A model generated the notes under the pieces. The model was not told the origin of the DNA. It saw only the letters and a program-made list of their open reading frames with translations, and searched no databases. Source: an uncultured Verrucomicrobiota bacterium (GTDB lineage Bacteria > Verrucomicrobiota > Verrucomicrobiia > Limisphaerales > JADLHS01). From it: a stretch of DNA of 32,905 nt. The DNA is taken from assembly GCA_937894935.1 (NCBI GenBank), contig CALAYC010000017.1, forward strand, positions 1 to 32,905, given 5' to 3'. The first letter of the stretch is position 1. The number at the start of each line of letters is the position of its first letter. Below are positions 21,874 to 30,307 of the stretch, piece by piece. The position numbers and the translations under genes are program-made.

Positions 21874-23346
21874 CTACGAAGGAGGCTGCGGTTTCGTGCG
21901 GCGGAAGTAGAAATAAACAGGCGTGCCGATGAAAACGAGGGCGAGGCCGAAGAGAAAATTAATGAGCGCGGGTTTGCCGGCGGCGACGGCGGCGCGATAG
22001 GCAACGATATCGTTGTAAGCCGTAAAGCCTAGGAACGTCAGGGCGAAGCCGATGAACAGAATCGGGACGAAGGGGTAACCCGGCACTTTGTAGGCGCGTG
22101 GCGCGTCGGGAAGTTTGCGGCGCATGACAAAAACACCATACGCGCCGGCGGCATAAAAGAGCCACGTCACAAAAATCAGCGTGTCGGTCAACATGTCAAA
22201 GGTGCCGCTGAATAATAGCGCGATGCTCCAGACACATTGCACGACGAGCGACGCAGCAGGAGTGTGATAACGCGGATGCACCGTGCCGATAAAACGCGGG
22301 AAGACGTTCATCCGTGCCATGGCAAAATACACGCGCGCGGTTGCGAGAATGATGGCGTTGGCCGTGCCGAAGGTGGAAAGCATTACCAGGGCGGCAATCC
22401 AACGGCCGCCATTGGGAAAAAGTTTATCGGCCACATCGGCGGCGACGAGTTTGGATTGCGCCATTTCATCAATGGGCAACACGTAGGCGTAGGCAAGATT
22501 CATCAGGAAATAGACGGCGGTGACGATGAGCATTCCCCAAAGCAGACCGAACGGGATGTTGCGTTGTGGTTGCTTCACTTCGCCCGCGATGTAGGTGAGT
22601 TTGTTCCAGCCGTCGTAAGCCCAGAACGCGCCTTGCAAGGCGGCGGCAATTGCGGCGAATAACGCGAGCCCGGTTAACGGCGTGGCGTGACTGTCCGTAG
22701 TGAAATGGCTCAGGTTGCCGCGTGACGGAAGCAGAAATGCGCCCGCCGCCAGCAATAGCATCGCGGCAACTTTGGCGATGGTGAAAATATTCTGTACGAT
22801 TCCACCGAATCGAACGCCGAGATAATTGATGATCGTCAGAATCAGGATGAGTCCAGCGGCAACGCCTTTGGTGCCGATTTCCTGAAACGGCGTGATGTGT
22901 CCGATGAGCGGTAAAGGAAATGACCAGTTACGGATTGGTTCGGGAAATTCCGGCAGCGCGATGAATTGAGTCGAATATTCCGCGAATACGTACGTTACCG
23001 CAGCGATGCTACCGCATTGAATGATGGCAAAGATGGCCCAGCCGTAGAGAAAGGCGAAAAACGGGCCATACATGCGTTCAAAATAGATGTACTGGCCGCC
23101 CGTTTCTGGAATCAGACTGGCGACTTCGGCATTGGTTAATGCGCCGAACAGCGTAATTACTCCGGCGAGCACCCAGACGAGCAGGAGCAGTTCCGGCGAA
23201 CCGAGTTGCGCCGCCATGACGCCGGGTTTACGGAAAATGCCCGAGCCGATGACGCCACCCACGACCAGCATGATGGTCGAGAAAAGGCCGAGCGTCGGCA
23301 GCAGACCGGGACGACTTGAACGGGCGGAAGGCGGTACGGCGCTCAC
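21874..23346 (-). CDS. APC-family amino acid permease
   Basis: An integral membrane transporter of the amino acid-polyamine-organocation superfamily, about 490 residues and 12 predicted membrane segments. The first segments carry the family hallmark GGVIGSGIFRKPG, and a conserved block follows (NAEVASLIPETGGQYIYFERMYG). It would move an amino acid across the inner membrane; the substrate is unknown. The frame runs up to 23514, but that extension is basic and non-conserved. The GTG at 23346 leaves a short polar start (SAVPPSARSSRPG) before the first segment. The start is moderately sure. The gene is read before thiG on the same strand, but the 48-nt gap leaves operon membership open. Confidence 0.9.
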   Translation of the reverse strand: MSAVPPSARSSRPGLLPTLGLFSTIMLVVGGVIGSGIFRKPGVMAAQLGSPELLLLVWVLAGVITLFGALTNAEVASLIPETGGQYIYFERMYGPFFAFLYGWAIFAIIQCGSIAAVTYVFAEYSTQFIALPEFPEPIRNWSFPLPLIGHITPFQEIGTKGVAAGLILILTIINYLGVRFGGIVQNIFTIAKVAAMLLLAAGAFLLPSRGNLSHFTTDSHATPLTGLALFAAIAAALQGAFWAYDGWNKLTYIAGEVKQPQRNIPFGLLWGMLIVTAVYFLMNLAYAYVLPIDEMAQSKLVAADVADKLFPNGGRWIAALVMLSTFGTANAIILATARVYFAMARMNVFPRFIGTVHPRYHTPAASLVVQCVWSIALLFSGTFDMLTDTLIFVTWLFYAAGAYGVFVMRRKLPDAPRAYKVPGYPFVPILFIGFALTFLGFTAYNDIVAYRAAVAAGKPALINFLFGLALVFIGTPVYFYFRRTKPQPPS

Positions 23347-23460
23347 AATTTGCGCGAAACAATGCGGAACGGTCGCACGAGGGGCAAGCGTGTTTTGCCG
23401 CCGATGGAAAACATGTTCAGGTGTGAAGCGACGCAATCGGCATCGAGGTAATTTTGGACA

Positions 23461-23490
23461 TTGCTTCGCGCGTGAGGCTCTGAGTATATC
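23461..23490. promoter_or_regulatory. Divergent overlapping -10 elements between APC permease and membrane protein
   Basis: The segment GAGTATATCTC (23482-23492) reads TATATC (23485-23490) on the plus strand and TATACT (23488-23483) on the minus strand. A plus-strand -35 TTGCTT lies at 23461-23466 with an 18-nt spacer. No good minus-strand -35 is seen. It would serve the plus-strand gene at 23548 and, with a leader of about 130 nt, the APC permease gene. Confidence 0.3.
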
Positions 23491-23547
23491 TCTGTCTAAT
23501 CCAACGGCAGCCACGGTTTAATCAGTTGGGGAAGCGGCGAAAGCAAA

Positions 23548-25656
23548 ATGGCTTTGAACTTTCTTCTACGGCAAACGCTTGTGGCGTTTCGAATCTCCCT
23601 GCTCGCAGTCGCGATGATGATCAGCGTGGCGGCGCTGCGTGCGGAAGTGCGGTTTGACGTTTTCATCGGTTACGACGGCACGGTGCGCGAAGCGAACTGG
23701 TTTCCCATCACGTGCGAAATCATGAACAACGGGCCGGGCTTCGTCGGCGTGATTGAGGTGACGCCGAGCAGTTACGGCAAAGGCCAGACACAACGGTTTC
23801 CGATTGAACTTCCGACCGGCACGCTGAAGCGCATTACGATTCCGACGTTTGCGGCGACGCGTTATCAAATGGGTTGGGACGTGCAATTGCTGGATGAACG
23901 CGGTCGCGTCCGGGCTGAATCGATGAATACGCGTTCGCAGCGGAGTCTCGGTTGGGAAACGAAACTCATGGGCGCGCTGCCGCGAACTCCATCGGGAATG
24001 GTTTCCTTGCGGTCGATTAAGCGTAATCAGCCGGATTTACAACCAGCGGCGGCGCGATTTCAGCCGGTGTTGTTCCCGGATAATCCGCTGATGTTGGAAG
24101 CGATGGATGCGATCTATGTGAATTCGGAGGTCGCGGTTTCTTTGCGGGCGGACCAGGTGAATGCGCTGCTCGCGTGGATGAATGCCGGCGGACATTTAAT
24201 CGTGGCTATCGAACAGATCTCCGATGTCACGGGCGTTCCATGGCTGCGCAACGTTTTGCCGTGTGAACCGCAAGACATCGTTTCCGTGGGAAAACATGGT
24301 GAGCTGGATCGATGGTTGAAACAGGAGGCAACAACTCAAGGCAGTTACGCGTTCGGTGATCAATCGTACGACAGCGTTTTTGAAGCAGCGGAAATTCGCG
24401 TTGTAACTGGTAAATTGCGCGATGGAAAACCGTTGGTTTCCGTGGACGACAAACCGTTGATCATTGCCGCGAATCGTGGTTTGGGCCGGATTACGACGTT
24501 GATGTTCAGTCCCGAACGTGAACCCTTCAAATCATGGCGCGAATTGCCGGCGCTGTGGACCGTGTTACTGGATGTGCCTTTGAAGTTGTACGTTTCGACG
24601 GATTACAACTCCGGCTACGGTAACGCGGTAGATGGAATTTTCGGCGCGATGATCGACAGCCGGCAGATTCACAAATTGCCGGTCGGATGGTTGCTGCTGT
24701 TGCTGTTGGTTTATCTGCTGGTGATTGGACCGGTGGATCGCATCTGGCTCAAGAAGATCAATCGGCCGATGCTTACGTGGATCACGTTTCCGTGTTACGT
24801 GCTGCTGTTTTCCGGATTGATTTATTTCATCGGCTATAAGTTACGCGCGGGCGACTCGGAGTACAACGAGTTGCATATTGTTGATGTTCTCGAACGCGGC
24901 GAACGGGCGGAATGGCGTGGACGCACCTATGCTTCGATTTATTCGCCGGCTAATGCGCGTTATCCGATGGTGAGTGAATTGAAGTTTGCCACATTGCGCG
25001 GTGAATACATGGGCTCACGCGCAGGGGATAACAATGACAAGGCTGAAATCGTTCATACCGGCGACAATTTTAAAGCGGAAGCCATGGTGCCGGTCTGGAC
25101 GAGTCAACTGTTTGTGAGCGATTGGTGGCATAGCGGCGAAATTCCGGTGACTGCAACAGTGCGTCAAAACGGCGGCGATTGGGAAGTTATCGTGGAAAAT
25201 CGCAGCGGCAAAGTCATTCCGACGGCGCGGTTGGCATTCGGAGGACTGATTTATGAATTGGGAGAAATCCCCGCGAGTGCGCCCAAAACGGTTTCGTTGC
25301 AAAAAGTTTCTTCGACGACGATCGAGCAATTCGTGAACAGTCATGCGTCGCATTACGCAAGCACTGCGCGTGAGCGCCAATACGCCTTCGGCAGTCGCAG
25401 CGGCGGGCGCATTGACGATTTGCCAACGGCAGGAATGGTCACATCGCTGTTAGGTCAATATTCGTCGCACGAGGGTATGAACATCGTGACGCCTTCCGGG
25501 CAGGATGTTTCTAAGGCGGTCGGGACTGACCGGGCGGTGTTGTTGGCGTGGTTGCCGGATGTGGCGCCAGTGCCGGCGCTGAATCAGATCAAAACCAAAC
25601 GCCATGCGGTCAACACGCTTTGGCGCGTGCCGATTTCTGTTTCCACACAAAACTGA
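23548..25656 (+). CDS. Exported membrane protein with GATase1-like domain, function unknown
   Basis: A 702-residue protein with a signal peptide (cleavage likely after ALRA, residue 32). A beta-rich extracytoplasmic region follows (33-170), then a region resembling the glutamine-amidotransferase-like fold common in PVC envelope proteins (about 180-360; DAIYVNSEVAVSLRADQ, LLAWMNAGGHLIVAI). Two adjacent membrane segments (380-397 and 411-431) flank the short loop GPVDRIWLKKINRP. A second extracytoplasmic region fills 435-702. No catalytic Cys-His pair is obvious. The ABC ATPase gene starts 4 nt after its stop, so they are one operon and probably partners, as with GldG-like proteins and ABC-2 exporters. 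That analogy is inference. Confidence 0.75.
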   Translation: MALNFLLRQTLVAFRISLLAVAMMISVAALRAEVRFDVFIGYDGTVREANWFPITCEIMNNGPGFVGVIEVTPSSYGKGQTQRFPIELPTGTLKRITIPTFAATRYQMGWDVQLLDERGRVRAESMNTRSQRSLGWETKLMGALPRTPSGMVSLRSIKRNQPDLQPAAARFQPVLFPDNPLMLEAMDAIYVNSEVAVSLRADQVNALLAWMNAGGHLIVAIEQISDVTGVPWLRNVLPCEPQDIVSVGKHGELDRWLKQEATTQGSYAFGDQSYDSVFEAAEIRVVTGKLRDGKPLVSVDDKPLIIAANRGLGRITTLMFSPEREPFKSWRELPALWTVLLDVPLKLYVSTDYNSGYGNAVDGIFGAMIDSRQIHKLPVGWLLLLLLVYLLVIGPVDRIWLKKINRPMLTWITFPCYVLLFSGLIYFIGYKLRAGDSEYNELHIVDVLERGERAEWRGRTYASIYSPANARYPMVSELKFATLRGEYMGSRAGDNNDKAEIVHTGDNFKAEAMVPVWTSQLFVSDWWHSGEIPVTATVRQNGGDWEVIVENRSGKVIPTARLAFGGLIYELGEIPASAPKTVSLQKVSSTTIEQFVNSHASHYASTARERQYAFGSRSGGRIDDLPTAGMVTSLLGQYSSHEGMNIVTPSGQDVSKAVGTDRAVLLAWLPDVAPVPALNQIKTKRHAVNTLWRVPISVSTQN

Positions 25657-25660
25657 TTTT

Positions 25661-26614
25661 ATGGGTAACGAAGCACCTCCGATTCCTGCGGTTCAAACCA
25701 GCGGCCTGACGCGGACGTATGGTCCGATGGTCGCGCTTTCGAACCTCGACCTCACCGTCAATAAAGGCGACCTGTTTGGTTTCATCGGCTCCAATGGCGC
25801 GGGAAAAACGACGACGCTCCGTATTCTCGCCACGTTTCTCGCGCCCAGTTCCGGCACGGCAAAAATCCTGGGTCATGATGTTGTCACTGATGCCGATGCA
25901 GTGCGACACGTAATCGGTTACATGCCGGATTTCTTTGGCGTGTATAAGGACATGGAAGTGACGGAATACCTCGATTTCTTCGGCGCGTGTTATCGTATTC
26001 CGTCCGCGCAACGCGAGAAAACTGTGAATGACGTGCTGGAACTGGTCGGGTTGAGTGAGAAGAAAGGCGCGTTAATCGGTGCGTTGAGTCGCGGGATGCA
26101 ACAGCGACTCGGTCTGGCGCGCGTGTTGATTCATGACCCGCAGTTGTTGTTGCTGGATGAACCGGCTTCCGGTCTCGATCCGCGCGCGCGCATTGAGATG
26201 ATGGAAATTTTGCGCGAACTGCGGCGCATGGGCAAAACGATCATTATCAGTTCTCACATTCTCAGCGAGTTGGAGACGATTTGTAACCGCGTTTGCATAA
26301 TCGAAAAAGGGAAGCTGATTTACAGCGGTCCGGTGCAGGGCGTGCGCGATCAGATGTCATCGGGCCTGGTGGTCTGGGTGCGCGTCGGCAGCGATACCGA
26401 ACACGCGGCCACCTTGTTGAAAACGCGTCCGGAAGTGACTGAAGTAGTGCCGATCGATCACAAGCTGAAAGTGACGCTGGCAAGTCACGATATTGATCAC
26501 AGCATCATTGCGGACACGCTGGTGCGTGGCGGAGCGAAACTGCTGGAATTACGCGAGGACGAAATCGGATTGGAAGAAGTCTTCCTTCGAGTTACGCGAG
26601 GCGAAACGCAGTAA
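25661..26614 (+). CDS. ABC-2 type transporter ATP-binding protein
   Basis: A 317-residue single-domain ABC ATPase of the CcmA/NatA/GldA type. It shows Walker A GSNGAGKT (43-50), signature LSRGM (142-146), Walker B LLLLDEP (162-168) and the D-loop GLDPRA. A C-terminal extension of about 90 residues is typical of ABC-2 exporters. The frame is open from 25604, but the ATG at 25661 starts just after the upstream gene and gives a normal N-terminus. No ABC-2 permease is encoded next to it: downstream lies prmA on the other strand. The membrane partner must be elsewhere, or the upstream 702-residue protein plays part of that role. Exported substrate unknown. Confidence 0.92.
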   Translation: MGNEAPPIPAVQTSGLTRTYGPMVALSNLDLTVNKGDLFGFIGSNGAGKTTTLRILATFLAPSSGTAKILGHDVVTDADAVRHVIGYMPDFFGVYKDMEVTEYLDFFGACYRIPSAQREKTVNDVLELVGLSEKKGALIGALSRGMQQRLGLARVLIHDPQLLLLDEPASGLDPRARIEMMEILRELRRMGKTIIISSHILSELETICNRVCIIEKGKLIYSGPVQGVRDQMSSGLVVWVRVGSDTEHAATLLKTRPEVTEVVPIDHKLKVTLASHDIDHSIIADTLVRGGAKLLELREDEIGLEEVFLRVTRGETQ

Positions 26615-26635
26615 AACGAAACCGCAAGGCTGCTA

Positions 26636-26654
26636 CATTGGCGAATTCGCAATG
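26636..26654. repeat. Near-perfect palindrome between convergent genes
   Basis: CATT, one extra G, then GCGAATTCGC and AATG form an inverted repeat with a single bulged base (7 bp, AATT loop). It sits between the convergent ABC ATPase and prmA genes and has no T-run. It might act as a weak bidirectional terminator. The inner CGAATTCGC recurs at 26671-26679 in the prmA end. Confidence 0.3.
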
Positions 26655-26667
26655 CAGAACTATTTCC

Positions 26668-27579
26668 TTACGAATTCGCTTCCGTTCCGAACGAAAACGT
26701 TCCGGAGCGCCATTCGTTTTCGGTTTTGCTGGCGATGAGTTGCCAACCGGCGGCTTCGTAAACTTCCTGCACGTCCGAAAATTCGTTTTTCAGGATTCCT
26801 GCGATGACAACAATGCCGTTGCGTTTCACGCGGGCGAGGATGCGATCGCGTTCGGTAATCAGCAGATTCGCCAGCAGATTGGCGCAAACGAAATCAAATT
26901 GCTTCGTGGGCCGGTTGGGGAGTTTCGTCAGGTCCGCTTGAACAATCCGTAATTTGTCACCCACTCGATTTCGGCGGGCGTTATCCCGGGAAACTTTGAC
27001 GCATTGAGGATCGAAATCGAACGCTTCCACCGGACCGTAACCAAGCTTGGTGGCGGCAATGGCAAGAATGCCCGAGCCTGTGCCCATATCAAGAAACGAA
27101 CGGTGCTTTCCGTTCTGCGCATGCCGCACGATCTCACGCAAACAAAACCCGGTCGTCGGATGTTGTCCTGTGCCGAAACTGAGTCCGGGGTCGAGTACGA
27201 CGAGCTTCTGACCGGGGCGCAACTTGCGCTTAATCCAACTCGGCTTTACGAGAAGTTTCGTTCCAACTTCCAAGGCTGGAAAATGTCGCTTCCAGGAATC
27301 CGCCCAATTTTCCGGCGCCAATTTACTGATGGCGATACGGCCCGATCCGATGTTCAGGCCAAAATCCCGCAAGCGTTTCAGCTCCGCGCGTAAGGTTTTG
27401 CGGAGCGTTGCTTCTTTTGGTGCGCTGGTAACGTAAGTCGAAACGGTAGTGACTCCGGTTTCTACATCCGTGTAAGCCGATGGTCCTGGGCCGGCGCAAG
27501 TAGCCAGCAGTTCAGCTACGGCATCTTCGGCTTCGGTGTTGGTGCTAACGGAAATTTTCCAGAGGGGCTGCGGTTTCAT
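26668..27579 (-). CDS. prmA: Ribosomal protein L11 methyltransferase
   Basis: A 303-residue S-adenosylmethionine-dependent enzyme that trimethylates ribosomal protein L11. The N-terminal substrate-recognition domain (about 1-95) is less conserved. The catalytic domain has the PrmA block LDPGLSFGTGQHPTT, the SAM-binding motif FLDMGTGSGILAIAA and the VCANLLANLL motif at the usual motif IV place. The length is normal. Its ATG overlaps the TGA of the upstream histidine phosphatase gene (27576-27579), so the two are translationally coupled. It converges on the ABC ATPase gene. Confidence 0.93.
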   Translation of the reverse strand: MKPQPLWKISVSTNTEAEDAVAELLATCAGPGPSAYTDVETGVTTVSTYVTSAPKEATLRKTLRAELKRLRDFGLNIGSGRIAISKLAPENWADSWKRHFPALEVGTKLLVKPSWIKRKLRPGQKLVVLDPGLSFGTGQHPTTGFCLREIVRHAQNGKHRSFLDMGTGSGILAIAATKLGYGPVEAFDFDPQCVKVSRDNARRNRVGDKLRIVQADLTKLPNRPTKQFDFVCANLLANLLITERDRILARVKRNGIVVIAGILKNEFSDVQEVYEAAGWQLIASKTENEWRSGTFSFGTEANS

Positions 27580-28199
27580 TGTGCAAGGTCGCGCCAGGGC
27601 GTGAAATTCATCAGTTGCAATCGCGTGCGTTCCGGCTTGATGGTCACGGTGGTGACACTCGCGTATTCGATTTCCAACCGATCCATCTCACCAAACGGCA
27701 AACTCAGCAGAATCGAAAGCAGCATGCGAATCACGCCGCCGTGACAAAACACGCCGATAATTTTTCCGCTGCTTTGCTGTAAAATGGTTTGCAGGCATTC
27801 ATCCACGCGCTCGCGATAGCCGGTGAGCGTTTCTCCATTCGGAATTTTGCCGACCGCCAGCAATTCCAACCATTGATGGGCGTCGTAACCGTAACGCGCT
27901 TTGACTTGTGGGAAATTCAATCCTTGCCAGTCGCCAAAATGCACTTCGTGCAACTTCGGCAAAATTACCGGTGTAGGACGCGGTTGTTGCAGCACCGGCG
28001 CGAGAGTTTGCTGCACGCGCTTCATCGGACTGCAAAAGATCGCATCAAATGTGAACGAGCGAAGATACGCGGCCAAAGCCAGCGCCTGTTGTTCGCCGCG
28101 TGGCGAAAGGTTCATGTCAATCGTGCCGCCGAAAACGCCTTGATATGCGGCTTCGACTTCCGCGTGACGAACGAGATAGAGGGTCGTAGCAGAACTCAT
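27576..28199 (-). CDS. Histidine phosphatase (phosphoglycerate mutase/CobC-like)
   Basis: A 207-residue branch 1 histidine phosphatase. The phosphohistidine is His12 in LVRHAEV; most relatives have RHG, so the Ala13 is a mild deviation. Other active-site residues are Arg61 (SPMKRVQQT), Glu85 (LHEVHFGDWQGLNF) and His153 (FCHGGVIRML). The EVHFGDWQG block is seen in alpha-ribazole phosphatase (CobC) and in phosphoglycerate mutase-like enzymes. CobC is a candidate because a CbiX-like chelatase gene is in the window, but that gene is 14 kb away and no cobalamin genes flank this one. Coupled by overlap to prmA. The 172 nt upstream, up to rph, hold no gene. Confidence 0.88.
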   Translation of the reverse strand: MSSATTLYLVRHAEVEAAYQGVFGGTIDMNLSPRGEQQALALAAYLRSFTFDAIFCSPMKRVQQTLAPVLQQPRPTPVILPKLHEVHFGDWQGLNFPQVKARYGYDAHQWLELLAVGKIPNGETLTGYRERVDECLQTILQQSSGKIIGVFCHGGVIRMLLSILLSLPFGEMDRLEIEYASVTTVTIKPERTRLQLMNFTPWRDLAQ

Positions 28200-28371
28200 T
28201 GGATATTAAAACAGCGCGCCCACGTCGAATCGCTCCGATCGAAAGCTCCAATGGCTGACTGCAATGGTAAGCGGGACAGAACGACGTGGCGAAACTGGCA
28301 AAGTGACATTAAGCAAGAGGGCTTGGAAAATGGAAGTTTCTGGAATTAAAACTTGGTGACTGGAAATTTCG
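28200..28371. other. Intergenic gap between rph and the phosphatase gene
   Basis: No gene, RNA motif or clear terminator is seen here. On the minus strand TAATAT lies 3 nt before the phosphatase ATG, but no matching -35 occurs 16-18 nt upstream, so a promoter is doubtful. Confidence 0.5.
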
Positions 28372-29127
28372 TTATGCTTTTGCCAGCGCGATTTCCTGTG
28401 CTTCGAGCAGTTGGCGCACACCGCCTTTACCCAGCGCGAGCAACTCGGCGAGCTGTGCCTCAGTGAACGTTGCTTCTTCGCCTGAGCCTTGTAATTCAAT
28501 GAATTCACCAGCGGAATTCATCACGAGATTGAAGTCCACCGACGCGGCGGCGTCTTCGGTGTAACATAAATCACACAACGCTTTGCCGTCCACGATGCCC
28601 ACGCTCACGGCAGCGACCGCGTGCAGAATGGGATTCTCCGTCAACTTACCGCTGGCGATGAGGCGACGGATCGCAATGACCAAAGCGACATACGCGCCGG
28701 AAATTGCCGCGGTGCGCGTGCCGCCGTCAGCTTGTAAAACGTCGCAGTCCACACAGATTGTGCGCGAACCGAGTTTCTCGAGATCAATGGTGGCGCGCAT
28801 CGCGCGACCGATGAGGCGTTGAATTTCCTGTGAGCGACCGTCAATCCTGCCTTTTGTGCTGTCGCGCGGTTTGCGTTGCAAAGTGGAGTAGGGGAGCATT
28901 GAGTATTCCGCCGTAATCCAACCGCCGGGCACGTCCTGTTCCTTCATCCAACGCGGCACATTTTCTTCGACCGTCACGCCGCAAATAACGCGCGTGTTAC
29001 CCCATTCGATCAATGTCGATCCCGTAGCATGCGGTGCGATGTGATTCTGAAACCGGATCGGGCGAAGTTGATTCGCGGCACGACCATCCACTCGGGCGAC
29101 AACCGGGGCTGATTGGGTTAAAGCCAT
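28372..29127 (-). CDS. rph: Ribonuclease PH
   Basis: A 251-residue phosphorolytic 3'-5' exoribonuclease that trims tRNA 3' ends and forms a hexameric ring. Family blocks are RVDGRAANQLRPI at the start, VPGGWITAEYSMLPYST, RKPRDSTKGRIDGRSQEIQRLIGRA and the phosphate/active-site block CDVLQADGGTRTAAISGAYVAL. The ATG at 29127 gives the normal N-terminus. A promoter with only about 5 nt of predicted leader lies just upstream, between rph and the epimerase gene. No separate RdgB/non-canonical NTPase gene, often linked to rph, is present. Identity is certain. Confidence 0.97.
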   Translation of the reverse strand: MALTQSAPVVARVDGRAANQLRPIRFQNHIAPHATGSTLIEWGNTRVICGVTVEENVPRWMKEQDVPGGWITAEYSMLPYSTLQRKPRDSTKGRIDGRSQEIQRLIGRAMRATIDLEKLGSRTICVDCDVLQADGGTRTAAISGAYVALVIAIRRLIASGKLTENPILHAVAAVSVGIVDGKALCDLCYTEDAAASVDFNLVMNSAGEFIELQGSGEEATFTEAQLAELLALGKGGVRQLLEAQEIALAKA

Positions 29128-29139
29128 AAGACGCGTGAG

Positions 29140-29167
29140 ATGTTAAATCAACCTGCTGCGATGGCAA
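29140..29167 (-). promoter_or_regulatory. rph promoter with very short leader
   Basis: Minus strand: TTGCCA (29167-29162), a 16-nt spacer and TAACAT (29145-29140), ending 12 nt before the ATG at 29127. The predicted leader is about 5 nt. It lies wholly in the 50-nt gap behind the epimerase gene. Confidence 0.5.
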
Positions 29168-29177
29168 CGCGGAATCG

Positions 29178-30215
29178 CTACAGGACATGCTTTACCACTG
29201 CCAATAGCCCTTGTTTCACGGGAGAACGATGATGCGATGCGCCGCTGCTGTGCAAAACAGCTTCGCGATTGTTCAAATACCAGTCGTAGCTCTGGGCGAA
29301 CATCTGGTCGGTGGAATAGCGGGGTTGCCAGTTCAATTCTCGGCGTGCTTTGGATATGTCGAAATAAAGCGATCGGCCGTACATCAATGCGTGATAAGCA
29401 CCTAATGGCGAAAGCCCGAGCCGACTCGCGATGTTCATGAAAAACACCGCAGGCTTCATCGGCACTGAGCGGACGCGTGATTTTGTTTTGGCATGCGTAC
29501 AAAGATGTTCCAACGCCGCGCGCATCGTCCCAAATTCCGCTGCGCCGCAATTGTAAATGGTTGAACCGCTCCGCCCCGCTGCGAGAATGCACGCTTCAGC
29601 CAGATCGTCGGCATGAACGAATTGATAAATGTTATCGCCAGTTCCGAAGACCGGGACGTTGTAACCTTCGCGAATCCACTCGAAAAGAATCTGGAATATG
29701 CCCAGCCGTCCATGTCCCATAATCGTGCGTGGACGAATAATGGTGACGTCCAGGCCTTGCGCAGCAAACTTCTGGCAAAGTGTTTCGCCTTCGAGTTTGG
29801 CGCGACCGTAAGCTTCGCCTGGAGTGGGAATGGTTTCTTCCGTTACCGGATTGGTTTTCGGTACGCCAAACACGGCGCTGGATGAAACGTAAATCACTTT
29901 GCGCACTTTGGCCGAAACTGCAGCGCGCAATAGATTTTCTGTTCCGCCGACATTGACCGAATGGAAAAGTTCCCGGTCCTTGGCCAACGGCACTTGGGCG
30001 ACGCAATGATAGATTACGTCACAACCTTCAGCCGCGCGTTGCACCGATTGGTGATCTCGAATATCACCGCGTTGAAATTCAACGGTTGCAGGACGATCAT
30101 CAGCATCCGACAGATCGAAAATCCGGGCCGGCGTGCCGCGTGCTAATAAACGATCGCGCAAAAGCGATCCGAAATAGCCGGAGCCGCCGGTGATGAGTGC
30201 GAGTGAGTTTGCCAT
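29178..30215 (-). CDS. NAD(P)-dependent epimerase/dehydratase (extended SDR)
   Basis: A 345-residue extended short-chain dehydrogenase. The Rossmann motif GGSGYFG lies at residues 10-16. The catalytic serine is in VSSSAVFG and the YxxxK pair in YGRAK. The family includes nucleotide-sugar epimerases, dehydratases and 3-beta-hydroxysteroid-dehydrogenase-like enzymes, and the substrate cannot be read from sequence. The C-terminal helical part ends in a basic tail. A minus-strand TAAAAT lies 15 nt before the ATG. It diverges from a membrane glycosyltransferase gene, and a second SDR of similar type closes the window, which hints at glycan or lipid modification. Confidence 0.88.
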   Translation of the reverse strand: MANSLALITGGSGYFGSLLRDRLLARGTPARIFDLSDADDRPATVEFQRGDIRDHQSVQRAAEGCDVIYHCVAQVPLAKDRELFHSVNVGGTENLLRAAVSAKVRKVIYVSSSAVFGVPKTNPVTEETIPTPGEAYGRAKLEGETLCQKFAAQGLDVTIIRPRTIMGHGRLGIFQILFEWIREGYNVPVFGTGDNIYQFVHADDLAEACILAAGRSGSTIYNCGAAEFGTMRAALEHLCTHAKTKSRVRSVPMKPAVFFMNIASRLGLSPLGAYHALMYGRSLYFDISKARRELNWQPRYSTDQMFAQSYDWYLNNREAVLHSSGASHHRSPVKQGLLAVVKHVL

Positions 30216-30230
30216 TTAATCTGTGCGCTG

Positions 30231-30236
30231 ATTTTA
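30231..30236 (-). promoter_or_regulatory. Possible -10 of the epimerase gene
   Basis: Minus strand TAAAAT (30236-30231), 15 nt before the ATG at 30215, within the symmetric segment TTTTAAAA. No convincing -35 is found at 16-18 nt, so support is weak. Confidence 0.25.
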
Positions 30237-30307
30237 AAACTGCGGCGAAGCTTGCTTCAGTTCTTTAGCCTTGCCAATCGCGAAGTCGCCTTTCAGCTTT
30301 CGTCCGC

